Below, in pieces: positions 9,057 through 16,879 of a DNA stretch of 64,000 bases. The translations under genes were made by a program, and so were the position numbers. A model generated the notes under the pieces. That model was not told where the DNA came from, ran no database searches, and worked only from the letters and a program-made list of their open reading frames with translations. Each line of letters begins with the position of its first letter. Positions within the stretch are counted from its first letter, which is position 1. Source of the stretch: Sporosarcina sp. HYO08 (GTDB lineage Bacteria > Bacillota > Bacilli > Bacillales_A > Planococcaceae); assembly GCF_001563475.1 (NCBI RefSeq), contig NZ_LPUT01000012.1:1-64000 (forward strand), written 5' to 3'.

Positions 9057-9902
9057 CATCACGAAACAACAGTTCAAGTTTTAGCAGAACCCGGAAAAGC
9101 GGCAAATTCCAAATCCTATATGTGGTTGTACCGATCTAGTCACGATATAGCGCCGATTGTCTTATATGACTATCAAACTTCGCGCCACAGTAAACACCCG
9201 AAGGCATTTCTTAAGGGGTTTTCTGGATATCTTCATGTCGATGGCTATGCGGGGTACCATGATTTGAAGAACGTGGAGTTGGTTGGCTGTTGGGCGCATG
9301 CCAGAAGAAAATATGACGAAACGCTTAAATCGTTACCTGCCAATGTAGACAAATCTACAACTCTTGCTGCTGAAGGTCTTCAATTCTGTACGCAATTATT
9401 TAAAATTGAAAAACAGATAGAAGAGGAATTTGAAAATTGTAGCCCAGAACAACGGAAAGAACAACGTCAAAAACGCAGTCAACCCGTGTTGGATGCTTAT
9501 TTAGCATGGCTAAAATCCAAACGTCCTCAAGTTCCACCTAAAAGCAAATTAGGTGACGCCATCAATTATAGTTTAAATCAATGGTCAAAACTTATCACCT
9601 TTATGAAAGATGGGCGACTTGAACTCGATAATAATCGAGCAGAGCGTTCAATTAAACCCTTTGTAATGGGGAGAAAAGCGTGGCTATTCGCCCAATCAAT
9701 GAAGGGTGCAACTGCAAGTGCCATCATCTACAGCATTGTCGAAACTGCCAAAGAGAACTCACTAAATCCATTGAATTATTTAACCTATCTCTTTGAACAT
9801 TTACCGCAAATAGACCTAGACGATCAGGAAGCACTTGACCAGTTCCTTCCTTGGTCAAAGACCATTCCAGGGGAATGCCGAATCCCTGCTAAAGTTAAAT
9901 AA
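9057..9902 (+). pseudogene. IS66-family transposase (TnpC), 5'-truncated
   Basis: About 280 C-terminal residues of an IS66-type DDE transposase. The frame is open from about 9057 (HHETTVQVLAEPGKAANS), upstream of the first ATG at 9120. Visible motifs are VDGYAGYHDL (second catalytic Asp), CWAHARRK and NNRAERSIKPF (catalytic Glu), then the IS66 C-terminal domain ending in PWSKTIPGECR. The first catalytic Asp would fall exactly at the broken edge (HHET where HxDET is expected), and the accessory tnpA/tnpB genes and N-terminal zinc region are missing. It therefore cannot transpose by itself. Confidence 0.85.
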
Positions 9903-9909
9903 AGAATAC

Positions 9910-10042
9910 AATAATGGGGCTGTCCGAAAAGTAGAAATCTCCTAAAATGTAATAATCAAAAATCTTGATTTATCAAGTTTTTTAAACGTGAAAAGGGGCA
10001 TCCAAAAGTCGGAAATACGACTTTCTGGACAGCCCCATTATT
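9910..10042. repeat. Subterminal inverted repeat of the IS66 remnant
   Basis: AATAATGGGGCTGTCC at 9910-9925 is repeated inverted at 10027-10042, with partial pairing continuing inward (GAAAAGT versus AGAAAGT). The two arms enclose about 100 bases. The right arm overlaps the IS66 terminal repeat that ends at 10052. It may act as a terminator for the transposase gene or be part of the transposition end. Confidence 0.7.
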
Positions 10043-10052
10043 TGTCGCTTAC

Positions 10053-10247
10053 AAATTAAAAACGCTTTTACAGCTACTGCTAAGCTAAGGCATGATAGAC
10101 TTTCGAGTCGCACGGCACTGACATGGGGAAGTCATGCCCCGAAAGCTCGGTATCAAGGGTTGGCTGGAAATATTTGTGGGGCAGTCGAAAAGAATGGTAG
10201 ACTGCTGTAAGAACTAATTTTTTATTAAATAAAAAGGAGAAATTGTT
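10053..10247. other. Spacer after the IS66 end
   Basis: No gene seen. GC content rises around 10100-10160, unlike its surroundings. The last 30 bases form an AT-rich leader with AAAAAGGAGAAATTGTT ahead of the small gene at 10248. Confidence 0.4.
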
Positions 10248-10427
10248 ATGATTTATTTTTGGGCTTTTATAGTGGCGGCATTAGGGTCCGGTAGTTATTT
10301 ATTTCATTTAATTTACATGAAAAAATTGCACGATGGAACGGATGTAACACAAGCAAAAATTTTAGGTACATTATCTATGTTTTTAGCAATAATTATTTTT
10401 TTGTTTTTAATTATGATGGAAATTTAA
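10248..10427 (+). CDS. Small hypothetical membrane protein (59 aa)
   Basis: 59-residue protein with two predicted membrane helices: an N-terminal segment starting IYFWAFIVAALGSGSYLFHL, a polar loop (KKLHDGTDVTQAK), and a C-terminal helix rich in Leu, Ile and Phe. ATG follows AAAAAGGAG at a good distance, which argues for a real gene despite its size. It lies 76 bp upstream of the exported protein at 10504 in the same direction. No family recognised. Confidence 0.6.
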   Translation: MIYFWAFIVAALGSGSYLFHLIYMKKLHDGTDVTQAKILGTLSMFLAIIIFLFLIMMEI

Positions 10428-10503
10428 AAAAAAAGGAAAAAACATTATAAATGTGATATGGTAGAAAAGTTGGAAATTCAAGGGGAAAAAGGAGGAGTTT
10501 TAC

Positions 10504-11307
10504 GTGAAGAAAATATCAGTTTTTTTCATGACTTTTGTTATGTTCATTACTTTAAATATTTCAGCTAAAGCAGACGAACATGAGAACGAATTAAGCCAAG
10601 AGGAAAAAGATTATCTTTTGGAAGTGTCAGGTTTTACGGAAGAGGAAGTATTAAATTTTCCTGTAGAGGTAGCAAGAGAACTAGTAAATGGTAAAGCTAA
10701 AAAAATTGATTCGGTTTTAGTTGAAGAGCCAAAAGTCGTAGATTCAAACATGATAAGCCCTATGGCTGATATTCCAGTTGCAAATTTAAGTATGCATGCT
10801 ACTGTGTCTAGTGTGCAAAGTGATTGGTCTGGATATAAAAAGTTTTTTATCAGTGGTGGTTTTGACTGGAAGAGCCAACCTGTTTGGGCTTTAACGGACA
10901 AGCTTACTATAGGATTTCCTTCTAGTTTAGGTGTAACATTCAATACGAGTGGTGGAAATGTAACTGGACATTCCAGTAGATATTATTTGTTGAATACTGC
11001 CACTAATGTTAGAACTTATTCTGCTCTTAAAACAATACCTTCATATTGGAGTCCAGGCGCTGGAGTTGCTGCTGCTTATGACCTATTATTGCCTGGATCC
11101 ACACAAAAGAATATGAGACATGGCGGTCTAATTGGACAATTTTTCTATATTAAGAGTACTAGTTCAGGAAGAGCAAACGTTAAACTTGAGTATGGTCACA
11201 AAAAAGTGAGTGGTTCTGTTGGAGTTTCTGTATATCCAGCAGGGGTAGGAATCACTCCCAGTACAAATCTGGATACAAGAAGTTATGCTTTGACTTTTAA
11301 CTATTAA
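10504..11307 (+). CDS. Hypothetical secreted protein
   Basis: 267-residue exported protein. GTG start after AAGGAGGAG. Signal peptide of about 23 residues ends near SAKA. The mature N-terminus is acidic (DEHENELSQEEKDY) and reads like a propeptide or linker. From about residue 90 the rest is rich in Ser, Gly and aromatics, with SGYKKFFISGGFDWKSQPVW near 113, GFPSSLGV near 139, and a C-terminal beta-rich stretch (GRANVKLEYGHKKVSGSVGV). I recall similar uncharacterised exported proteins in Bacillus and Paenibacillus but can give no function. No cysteines or lipobox are seen. It lies in the accessory segment between IS scars. Confidence 0.7.
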   Translation: MKKISVFFMTFVMFITLNISAKADEHENELSQEEKDYLLEVSGFTEEEVLNFPVEVARELVNGKAKKIDSVLVEEPKVVDSNMISPMADIPVANLSMHATVSSVQSDWSGYKKFFISGGFDWKSQPVWALTDKLTIGFPSSLGVTFNTSGGNVTGHSSRYYLLNTATNVRTYSALKTIPSYWSPGAGVAAAYDLLLPGSTQKNMRHGGLIGQFFYIKSTSSGRANVKLEYGHKKVSGSVGVSVYPAGVGITPSTNLDTRSYALTFNY

Positions 11308-11344
11308 GTTTTTAAAAAAGGATCTTTTCCAAAAAGCCGAACTG

Positions 11345-11396
11345 AACCCAGAATAGTGGACACTATAAAAAAGTGACCCTATTTTGGGTTTTTGTA
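11345..11396. repeat. Imperfect inverted repeat, IS3-end-like or terminator
   Basis: AACCCAGAATAGTGGACAC (11345-11363) pairs imperfectly with GTGACCCTATTTTGGGTT (11373-11390), followed by TTTTTG. It can work as a terminator for the exported-protein gene. The sequence style (AACCCARAATAG with GGACACT) also resembles IS3-family ends, and an IS3 OrfA remnant lies 2.4 kb upstream. Confidence 0.5.
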
Positions 11397-11437
11397 TGTT
11401 CAAATCCCCGTTATAATAGTTCAAAATGAGATGAAAG

Positions 11438-11493
11438 GTAAGCGTCAAATAATGCCCACCTAGTTTTTTAGGTGGGCATTATTTGACGCTTAC
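11438..11493. repeat. 25-bp perfect inverted repeat with IS66-type ends
   Basis: Two perfect 25-bp arms (11438-11462 and 11469-11493) separated by GTTTTT. Each outer end reads GTAAGCGTCAAATAATGCCC inward, closely matching the IS66 right end at 10052 (GTAAGCGACAAATAATGGGG). It looks like two IS66-family terminal repeats brought almost together. The flanking 8-mers differ, so no target duplication is visible. The right arm abuts the copA remnant directly. Confidence 0.8.
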
Positions 11494-11618
11494 ATACGAT
11501 CGGCATTCCAGTTGCGGCGTTTGGTCTGCTTGCCCCATGGGTAGCAGGCGCTGCGATGGCGTTTAGTTCGGTTTCCGTTGTGTTGAATGCATTGCGGTTG
11601 CAAAGAGTGAAAATTTAA
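11494..11618 (+). pseudogene. 3' remnant of a second copA gene
   Basis: It encodes [20 protein letters not shown] followed by [19 protein letters not shown], then Ile and a stop at 11616. This is identical in protein to the end of CopA at 6814-6932. By my count the DNA differs at eight positions in about 119 bp, all synonymous. Homology starts at the base after the inverted-repeat arm ends (11493/11494). This is the tail of a once functional, diverged copA allele whose front was removed at an IS end. Confidence 0.9.
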
Positions 11619-11631
11619 CCATTCCAAAATT

Positions 11632-11666
11632 AAAAAAGGCGATCGATCATAATCGGTCGCCTTTTT
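11632..11666. terminator. Bidirectional terminator
   Basis: AAAAAAGGCGA and TCGCCTTTTT flank a small loop, with A-run and T-run on either side. It serves the old copA tail on the plus strand and yqeY on the minus strand. Confidence 0.75.
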
Positions 11667-11685
11667 GTATGTTCATGAGTAGGGA

Positions 11686-12111
11686 TTAGAGTAAGCTTTT
11701 CACAACTTTTGACATCGTTCCGCCGTCCGTTTTTCCAGCAAGTAATGGTTTTGCGATTTTCATGGCGTCACCCATATTCATGCCTTTCGTAACGCCTGCT
11801 TCTGTTAGGGCTTTCACAATTTCTTCTTCGCTTAGTTGTTTAGGCAAGAAGCTTTTCAGCAGAACCAATTTTGCTTCCTCTTGTTGGATTAAGTCATCTC
11901 GCTGCGCTTTTTGTGCACCTTCCAACGATTGATTGGTCTGCTTGATTTCCCGGTTAACGATGGCAACTTCATCTTCAGTCGAAAGCGCTGCGCCTTTTTC
12001 TTTTTCGGCGCGGTCAAGAGAAGCTTTTAATAGCGTGAGTACGCCTTTTGACAGTACATCTTTTTCCCTCATAGCCTGTTTTAATTGTTCAAATACGGTA
12101 TTCTTCAACAT
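11686..12111 (-). CDS. yqeY: GatB/YqeY domain-containing protein
   Basis: 141-residue YqeY family protein, close to the usual ~148 residues. The whole protein is the helical YqeY domain related to the GatB tail of Glu-tRNA(Gln) amidotransferase. Recognisable segments are LKQAMREKDVLSKGVLTLLK at the start, NREIKQTNQSLE near 54, LKSFLPKQLSEEEI near 88 and MGDAMKIAKPLLAGKTDGGT near the end. ATG at 12111 is preceded by GGGAGGCGATCC. Cellular role not firmly known; possibly a tRNA-binding accessory factor. It marks the return to ordinary chromosome after the accessory segment. Confidence 0.92.
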   Translation of the reverse strand: MLKNTVFEQLKQAMREKDVLSKGVLTLLKASLDRAEKEKGAALSTEDEVAIVNREIKQTNQSLEGAQKAQRDDLIQQEEAKLVLLKSFLPKQLSEEEIVKALTEAGVTKGMNMGDAMKIAKPLLAGKTDGGTMSKVVKSLL

Positions 12112-12234
12112 TTTTGGATCGCCTCCCGTTTGATGAATAAAAGTATAAAAGAGGAACGTGCGAAAAGCAATTATGTAGTTGAAAAGTGCTGATCACTCGG
12201 TTAGAACCGTTAGTAATTCAAACCATACATAAAA

Positions 12235-12272
12235 ACGGCTGTAGAAAATACCCCCATTTACTACAACCGAAC
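12235..12272 (-). terminator. Minus-strand terminator
   Basis: CGGCTGTAG/CTACAACCG form a stem with a loop of about 15 bases; on the minus strand it is followed by TTTTTATG. It would end the short leftward coding tail at 12278-12346. Confidence 0.5.
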
Positions 12273-12277
12273 GCCTT

Positions 12278-12346
12278 TATTCTCGCTCCTCATCCAGTTC
12301 CTTCGCAATTTCCATAAACTTCCGCAGTTTCGCCGCAACTTTACCA
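12278..12346 (-). pseudogene. C-terminal tail of a lost gene
   Basis: The minus strand encodes RIGKVAAKLRKFMEIAKELD followed by EERE and a stop, after an in-frame stop upstream, and is followed directly by a good terminator. The highly charged helical tail plus its terminator looks like the surviving end of a deleted gene next to the SLH/PhoX gene. Family not recognised. Confidence 0.35.
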
Positions 12347-12347
12347 A

Positions 12348-12380
12348 TCCTTTACATAAGCAACATATCTACTTAACAAT
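12348..12380 (+). promoter_or_regulatory. Possible Pho box
   Basis: TTTACA, AACATA and TTAACA recur at 11-base spacing (starting about 12351, 12362 and 12373), as in PhoP-binding TT(A/C/T)ACA repeats. They lie about 55-80 bases before a PhoX-like phosphatase gene, where phosphate-starvation control would make sense. Only two of the three units match well. Confidence 0.3.
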
Positions 12381-12431
12381 CCACTGCTAGAGTGAAAGCG
12401 AACAAATAATTCTTTAGGGGGAAGATGGGTT

Positions 12432-14834
12432 ATGAAAACAGCTAAATTACTAATGGCGGCTGCCGTAACGACGTCTATCGTCGCACCTGCAGTTACACCG
12501 GTGGAGGCAGCAGCGCCGGAAACAAGCATTAAAAGTATGTCTTTCACGGGAATGGAAGCACCCAAAACAATAGACGAAATGGTGCAAGTGTATTCGAATG
12601 CGTCATTGACGATAACGTATACGGACGGGGCAACGAAAAACTTCCCCCTATCCTATAAGGAATTATATAAAACGGAAGATCAGTTAATTAACCAGGGCGG
12701 TGAGAAGTTTGCGGCGGGTACGCCCGTCGATGTCAATGGCAAGCCGATTTCCGATACGAGCGCAACAGGACAAGCCATTCACTATCTATCCGATGCGCCG
12801 GATGCTAACAGCCTATTACGTCCGATCAATGGTGAACTTTACCTTGTCTCTCATTTGGAGTATGCAACCCAAGACCAAGCAGGGGATTCCGCTTGGAGAC
12901 GAGTTCCTGCTTCGATGACATTAACAAAGTTATATCAAAATAAGAAGACTGGCGAATTGAAAGTGATGGATGCAAGTAAGGTAGACTTTTCGGATGCCGA
13001 TGGACTTTGGGTTCCATGTAATGGTTCACTGACACCATGGAATACACATCTAGGTTCAGAAGAATATGAACCAGATGCGCGTCAATTTGAATTAGAAGAA
13101 GCAATGCCTGCTGATCAGCGCACAGACAAGACCCATACACGAGAATTCACAAAACTTTATTTTGGAGACGATCAAGAAGCTAATCCTTATCGATATGGTT
13201 TTATTCCGGAAGTGATTGTGGACGAAAAGGGAGAATCTCATGTCGTCAAACATTACAGCACAGGGCGCCGTTCGAATGAAGTTATGTTGATGATGCCAGA
13301 TAATCGTACTGCTTTCTTCGGAGATGATGGCGATTATACGATGCTATTCATGTACGTAGCAGATAAAGAAAAAGATTTATCCGCAGGTACTTTGTATGCG
13401 GCAAAGTTTGATCAAATAGGTACGGCAAATGGTGGCTCGGGTGATTTGTCTTGGATTAAATTAGGTCATTCAACGGACGATGAGATCAAAGCGCTTGTCG
13501 ATCAAAACTTGAAATTCAGTGATATTTTCGAAACCGCAGATGCACCGAAAGAAGGATTTACAGCTGTGAAGCAATATTCTTCAGGCGGCGGTGACTACGA
13601 TCGAGTTGAATATTTAAAAGTAAAACCTGGTATGGAAAAAGCGGCGGCTTTCCTTGAATCAAGACGTTACGGCGCGATGTTGGGTGCTACATCTGAATTT
13701 AACAAAATGGAAGGCCTAGCACTCAATGCACAAGATAAAAAAGTGTATATGGCAATCGCTGATCAAAGTAGGGGGATGGAGAAGGACACAAAAGGGGAAG
13801 ATCCAACCGATCATATTCAACTTCCAAAAATGAAATCTGGCGCGACGTACGAGTTAGTCTTAACAGCTGGGCAAAAAGACCAAAGCGGTGCAACGATTGC
13901 TAGCCCGTATGTTGCTGCATCCATGAATGGGCTTGTCATCGGAGAAGACTTAAAAGAGGCAGATGCATATGGCAATACGGCAAATGTGGATAAAGTAGCA
14001 AACCCTGACAACTTAAGCTACTCTGAGGAGTTACGTACAGTATTTATCGGCGAAGATAGCGGCATGCATACAAACAACTATGTATGGGCATACGAATTAG
14101 ATTCGAAGAAATTGAGCCGTATTTTATCCGTTCCAGCAGGTGCCGAGGCAACGGGTCTGCAATACGTTGATGATCGAAATGGGTTCTCTTATATTATGAG
14201 CAACTTCCAGCACCCAGGTGACGAAGTGGCTGATCGTGCCATTACAGCTGTTGATAAAGATCAATTAGTGAATGCGTTACAAGATTCCCCTTATGGCATT
14301 TTGAAAACAGGTGCAGTTGGCTACATCCACGGACTTCCAACGGCCAAGGAAGTATCACCTATGAACTTTAAAGACGTTGCAGCTAGCCACTGGGCACATG
14401 TTTATATCGCTGACTTGTATAATCAAAATATATTAAAAGGTGTGTCGGCAGATCAATTTTTACCGAATCGTCCAATTACACGCCACCAATTTGCTGCTGT
14501 GTTAGTGCGTGGACTAGATCTATCCGGGAAAAACGAAGTACAAGCTGCAATTGATAATGGATTAGTGAAAACAAACAAAGACGGAGTGCTAAGCCGTCAA
14601 GAAGCAACATGGATGTTAATGAACGCCTTTAAACTTAAAACGGGTGAAGACACGAACAGCTCAACACCACATTTCAAAGACGCCAAGCAAATTGACAAAG
14701 AATATCAATCAGCCGTTGCAGCTGGCGTAGAAATGGGATTGATTTCCGGAGATAAAAACGGGAAATTCAATCCTAAACAGCCCCTCACACGTGCAGAAGC
14801 AGCCAAAGTCGTTAGTTTAATGTTACAAAAGTAA
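12432..14834 (+). CDS. PhoX-like (DUF839) alkaline phosphatase with SLH domains
   Basis: 800-residue exported protein. Signal peptide ends near residue 26 (VTPVEA/A). Residues about 100-590 resemble the PhoX/DUF839 beta-propeller family, with the early SLLRPINGELYLVSHLEYAT region, WVPCNGSLTPWNTHLGSEEY, and repeated acidic loops expected to bind Ca/Fe. Residues about 637-800 hold S-layer-homology domains: a clear first copy (MNFKDVAASHWAHVYIADLY), a degenerate middle copy and a clear third (HFKDAKQIDKEYQSAV). The SLH part should anchor the enzyme to the cell wall polymer. Start ATG at 12432 follows AGGGGGAAGATGGGTT. It likely releases phosphate from organic esters outside the cell. Confidence 0.8.
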   Translation: MKTAKLLMAAAVTTSIVAPAVTPVEAAAPETSIKSMSFTGMEAPKTIDEMVQVYSNASLTITYTDGATKNFPLSYKELYKTEDQLINQGGEKFAAGTPVDVNGKPISDTSATGQAIHYLSDAPDANSLLRPINGELYLVSHLEYATQDQAGDSAWRRVPASMTLTKLYQNKKTGELKVMDASKVDFSDADGLWVPCNGSLTPWNTHLGSEEYEPDARQFELEEAMPADQRTDKTHTREFTKLYFGDDQEANPYRYGFIPEVIVDEKGESHVVKHYSTGRRSNEVMLMMPDNRTAFFGDDGDYTMLFMYVADKEKDLSAGTLYAAKFDQIGTANGGSGDLSWIKLGHSTDDEIKALVDQNLKFSDIFETADAPKEGFTAVKQYSSGGGDYDRVEYLKVKPGMEKAAAFLESRRYGAMLGATSEFNKMEGLALNAQDKKVYMAIADQSRGMEKDTKGEDPTDHIQLPKMKSGATYELVLTAGQKDQSGATIASPYVAASMNGLVIGEDLKEADAYGNTANVDKVANPDNLSYSEELRTVFIGEDSGMHTNNYVWAYELDSKKLSRILSVPAGAEATGLQYVDDRNGFSYIMSNFQHPGDEVADRAITAVDKDQLVNALQDSPYGILKTGAVGYIHGLPTAKEVSPMNFKDVAASHWAHVYIADLYNQNILKGVSADQFLPNRPITRHQFAAVLVRGLDLSGKNEVQAAIDNGLVKTNKDGVLSRQEATWMLMNAFKLKTGEDTNSSTPHFKDAKQIDKEYQSAVAAGVEMGLISGDKNGKFNPKQPLTRAEAAKVVSLMLQK

Positions 14835-14858
14835 TTGATTGCTTTATAATTATAGAAA

Positions 14859-14899
14859 GAGAATCCTTCCTCGACGTTGAAGAGAAAGGATTCTTTTTA
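14859..14899 (+). terminator. Terminator after the PhoX-like gene
   Basis: AGAATCCTT (14860-14868) pairs with AAGGATTCT (14886-14894), followed by a T-run. Confidence 0.75.
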
Positions 14900-14985
14900 T
14901 AATTTCATTACATTTTTAGCCTTAAATAAGTATAATCGATCGTACACCAAGGCACTTGTTATATTTCATTTCAAGGAGAAATTAA

Positions 14986-15705
14986 ATGGAAATTCATCAT
15001 ATTCACTCACTGGATACCGATTTAGATCAATTCGAATCCATTCAGCTAAACCTTTCTAAAAAAGTGAAACTGGAAAGTAAGGTAGGGGATCAAAATATAA
15101 AATTATGTGCAGGCGTAGATGTAGCTTACTGGAACGAACAAGGAAAAGAGTGGGGGACGTGCTGTATTGTTGTAGTCGATTATGAAACGATGGAAACTGT
15201 TGAGAAAGTGATTGTAAAAGAGGAAGTCAAAGTCCCTTATTTGCCAGGATTTTTAGCTTTTAGGGAGCTTCCTCTTGTCATAAAAGCAGCTGAAAAACTT
15301 TCCATTACGCCAGATCTTTTTATGTTCGATGGAAACGGTTATCTGCATCCACATCATATGGGTATCGCGACACATGCTTCGTTCTTTTTGAATAAACCTA
15401 CGATCGGCATCGCAAAAAGCTATTTCAAAATAGACAATAAAGACTTTAAAATGCCTAGGAATACGGTTGGTGCATATGAAGAAATCACTCACCACAACGA
15501 GGTTTATGGGAGAGCATTACGCACTCAAACAAACGTAAAGCCTATCTTCATATCTTGTGGAAACTATATCGATTTACAGAAAGCAACAGAAGTGACAATG
15601 CATTTTATCAATCGCGAATCACGCCTGCCCATTCCGGTTAGGCTTGCGGATTTGGAAACGAAGCGGGAGAAGAGAGCTGCGTTAGGAAATGAATCGTTTC
15701 ATTAA
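14986..15705 (+). CDS. nfi: Endonuclease V (deoxyinosine 3' endonuclease)
   Basis: 239-residue endonuclease V family protein that nicks DNA (or RNA) next to deaminated bases such as inosine. Visible family motifs are CAGVDVAYW near residue 41 (catalytic Asp), VPYLPGFLAFRELP near 84, MFDGNGYLHPHHMGIATH near 109 (catalytic Asp), GIAKSYF near 140 and RLPIPVRLADL near 216. ATG at 14986 follows AAGGAGAAATTAA. The 3' end overlaps the convergent alpha/beta hydrolase gene by 68 bp. Confidence 0.92.
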   Translation: MEIHHIHSLDTDLDQFESIQLNLSKKVKLESKVGDQNIKLCAGVDVAYWNEQGKEWGTCCIVVVDYETMETVEKVIVKEEVKVPYLPGFLAFRELPLVIKAAEKLSITPDLFMFDGNGYLHPHHMGIATHASFFLNKPTIGIAKSYFKIDNKDFKMPRNTVGAYEEITHHNEVYGRALRTQTNVKPIFISCGNYIDLQKATEVTMHFINRESRLPIPVRLADLETKREKRAALGNESFH

Positions 15706-16249
15706 GCGCAAGTGTTGCCGAATCCTTATTGAAATGGGTGGAAAACGGATCACAAAAGCCATGTTGTCCTTTGAGTTGGATCATTTCAACATTCTCGGAC
15801 AAACTGGAAATGATTTCATTCACATCGAAGGATTTCTCCTCTTCTGGAAAAATCAGTAAAGTAGGGCATTTAGGCGTTACTTCTAAGTAATTTCGAATGC
15901 GAGAACCATAAAAACCAACGACTCCGTGAATATTTATATTCGTACTGCACAACCAGGCAATTGTTGCGCCAACACTGAAACCGACGACGAAAATTTTTTC
16001 GTAGCGATCCTTTATGTTTTCAATCAAATGCTGTATTTCCAAAGCCGCGGTCGTGAAGCTAATATTTTGCATGAAATTTTCATACGCGACTTTTTCCTCT
16101 GAATACGGATAAGCATGTCGCCCCAATAAATTAGGGCAAATGACTTCAAGATTATATTCTCTTAGTGTTTTACAAAAACTGGTAATATGTTCATTGACGC
16201 CATAGATTTCATGAAGAACAATGACGGCTATTTTGCTTTTCGTTTCCAT
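15638..16249 (-). CDS. Dienelactone-hydrolase-like alpha/beta hydrolase
   Basis: 203-residue cytosolic alpha/beta hydrolase. The N-terminal IAVIVLHEIYGVNEHITSFC and nucleophile elbow VGFSVGATIAW (Ser near residue 94) are typical of the dienelactone hydrolase family, although classical members use Cys. GQHGFCDP near the C-terminus holds the catalytic His. The acidic residue is probably in the FPEEEKSF region. Substrate unknown. It is in the same orientation as ogt, 16 bp downstream of it, and its 3' end overlaps nfi. Confidence 0.8.
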   Translation of the reverse strand: METKSKIAVIVLHEIYGVNEHITSFCKTLREYNLEVICPNLLGRHAYPYSEEKVAYENFMQNISFTTAALEIQHLIENIKDRYEKIFVVGFSVGATIAWLCSTNINIHGVVGFYGSRIRNYLEVTPKCPTLLIFPEEEKSFDVNEIISSLSENVEMIQLKGQHGFCDPFSTHFNKDSATLALNETIHFLTQLSSPASFPNPQA

Positions 16250-16265
16250 AATCGATGAACCCTTT

Positions 16266-16772
16266 CTATTTTTCTTCCAGTTCCAACAACTTCGTCTTCA
16301 TTTCCAGTCCACCCCGAAACCCTGTTAACGCACCGTTTTTCCCGACCACGCGGTGACAGGGAACGACAATCAAAATCGGATTTGCGCCAATCGCTGCCCC
16401 CACGGCACGAACCGCTTTTGGGTTGCCAATTTGTTCGGCAATTGCTGAATAGGATGTCGTTTCGCTGAAAGGGATCGTACGTAAAGCTTCCCAAACCGAT
16501 TGCTGGAAAGGTGTTCCGTTCAAGGAGATCTTTTGCGTGAAATCCGTTCGTTTTCCTTCTAAAAATTGTTTAAGTTCGGTTTTATAGCATGCAAGCGCCG
16601 CGTCGTTTTCCACAAGTTGAAATCCCGGCAATCGTTTTGCTGCCCAAGCCTTTAAAACTTCCAAATCCTCCTGCGGTGTTCCTGCGTAGCAAAGCCCTTC
16701 CTCAGTTGCGGCAACATAAGCAGTCCAGTTTCCATACTCAAACGTTGACCAAAATAATGTGTGTTGTGTCAT
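16266..16772 (-). CDS. ogt: Methylated-DNA--protein-cysteine methyltransferase
   Basis: 168-residue O6-alkylguanine repair protein that transfers the alkyl group to its own Cys139 in the motif IVVPCHRV. The preceding SVWEALRTIPFSETTSYSAI and AVGAAIGANP form the DNA-binding helix-turn-helix, and GFRGGLEMK closes the active site. Length matches the Ogt/Ada-C family. ATG at 16772 follows GGAGAGAATATGG. Together with endonuclease V and the hydrolase it makes a small DNA-damage-flavoured neighbourhood, though the genes face different ways. Confidence 0.95.
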   Translation of the reverse strand: MTQHTLFWSTFEYGNWTAYVAATEEGLCYAGTPQEDLEVLKAWAAKRLPGFQLVENDAALACYKTELKQFLEGKRTDFTQKISLNGTPFQQSVWEALRTIPFSETTSYSAIAEQIGNPKAVRAVGAAIGANPILIVVPCHRVVGKNGALTGFRGGLEMKTKLLELEEK

Positions 16773-16879
16773 CCATATTCTCTCTCCATTTCGTTATTCG
16801 TTAGTACAATTGTATAACAGTAACGGGTATTAGGGCGATTCGTTTATACTGAACTAAAATGGATCAGGAGGAATGCATT

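Larger units (their letters stand above)
9057..10052 (+). mobile_element. Right-hand remnant of an IS66-family element
   Basis: It spans the truncated transposase and the element's right end. Read from 10052 on the minus strand the end is GTAAGCGACAAATAATGGGG, beginning with the GTAA/GTAAGCG typical of IS66-family terminal repeats. The left half is lost; its place is taken by the IS3 OrfA remnant. No matching left terminal repeat was found next to it. Confidence 0.7.

Noticed and set aside
14877..15059. Short frame before endonuclease V
   Set aside because: It starts inside the terminator of the previous gene and overlaps nfi out of frame, without a ribosome binding site.
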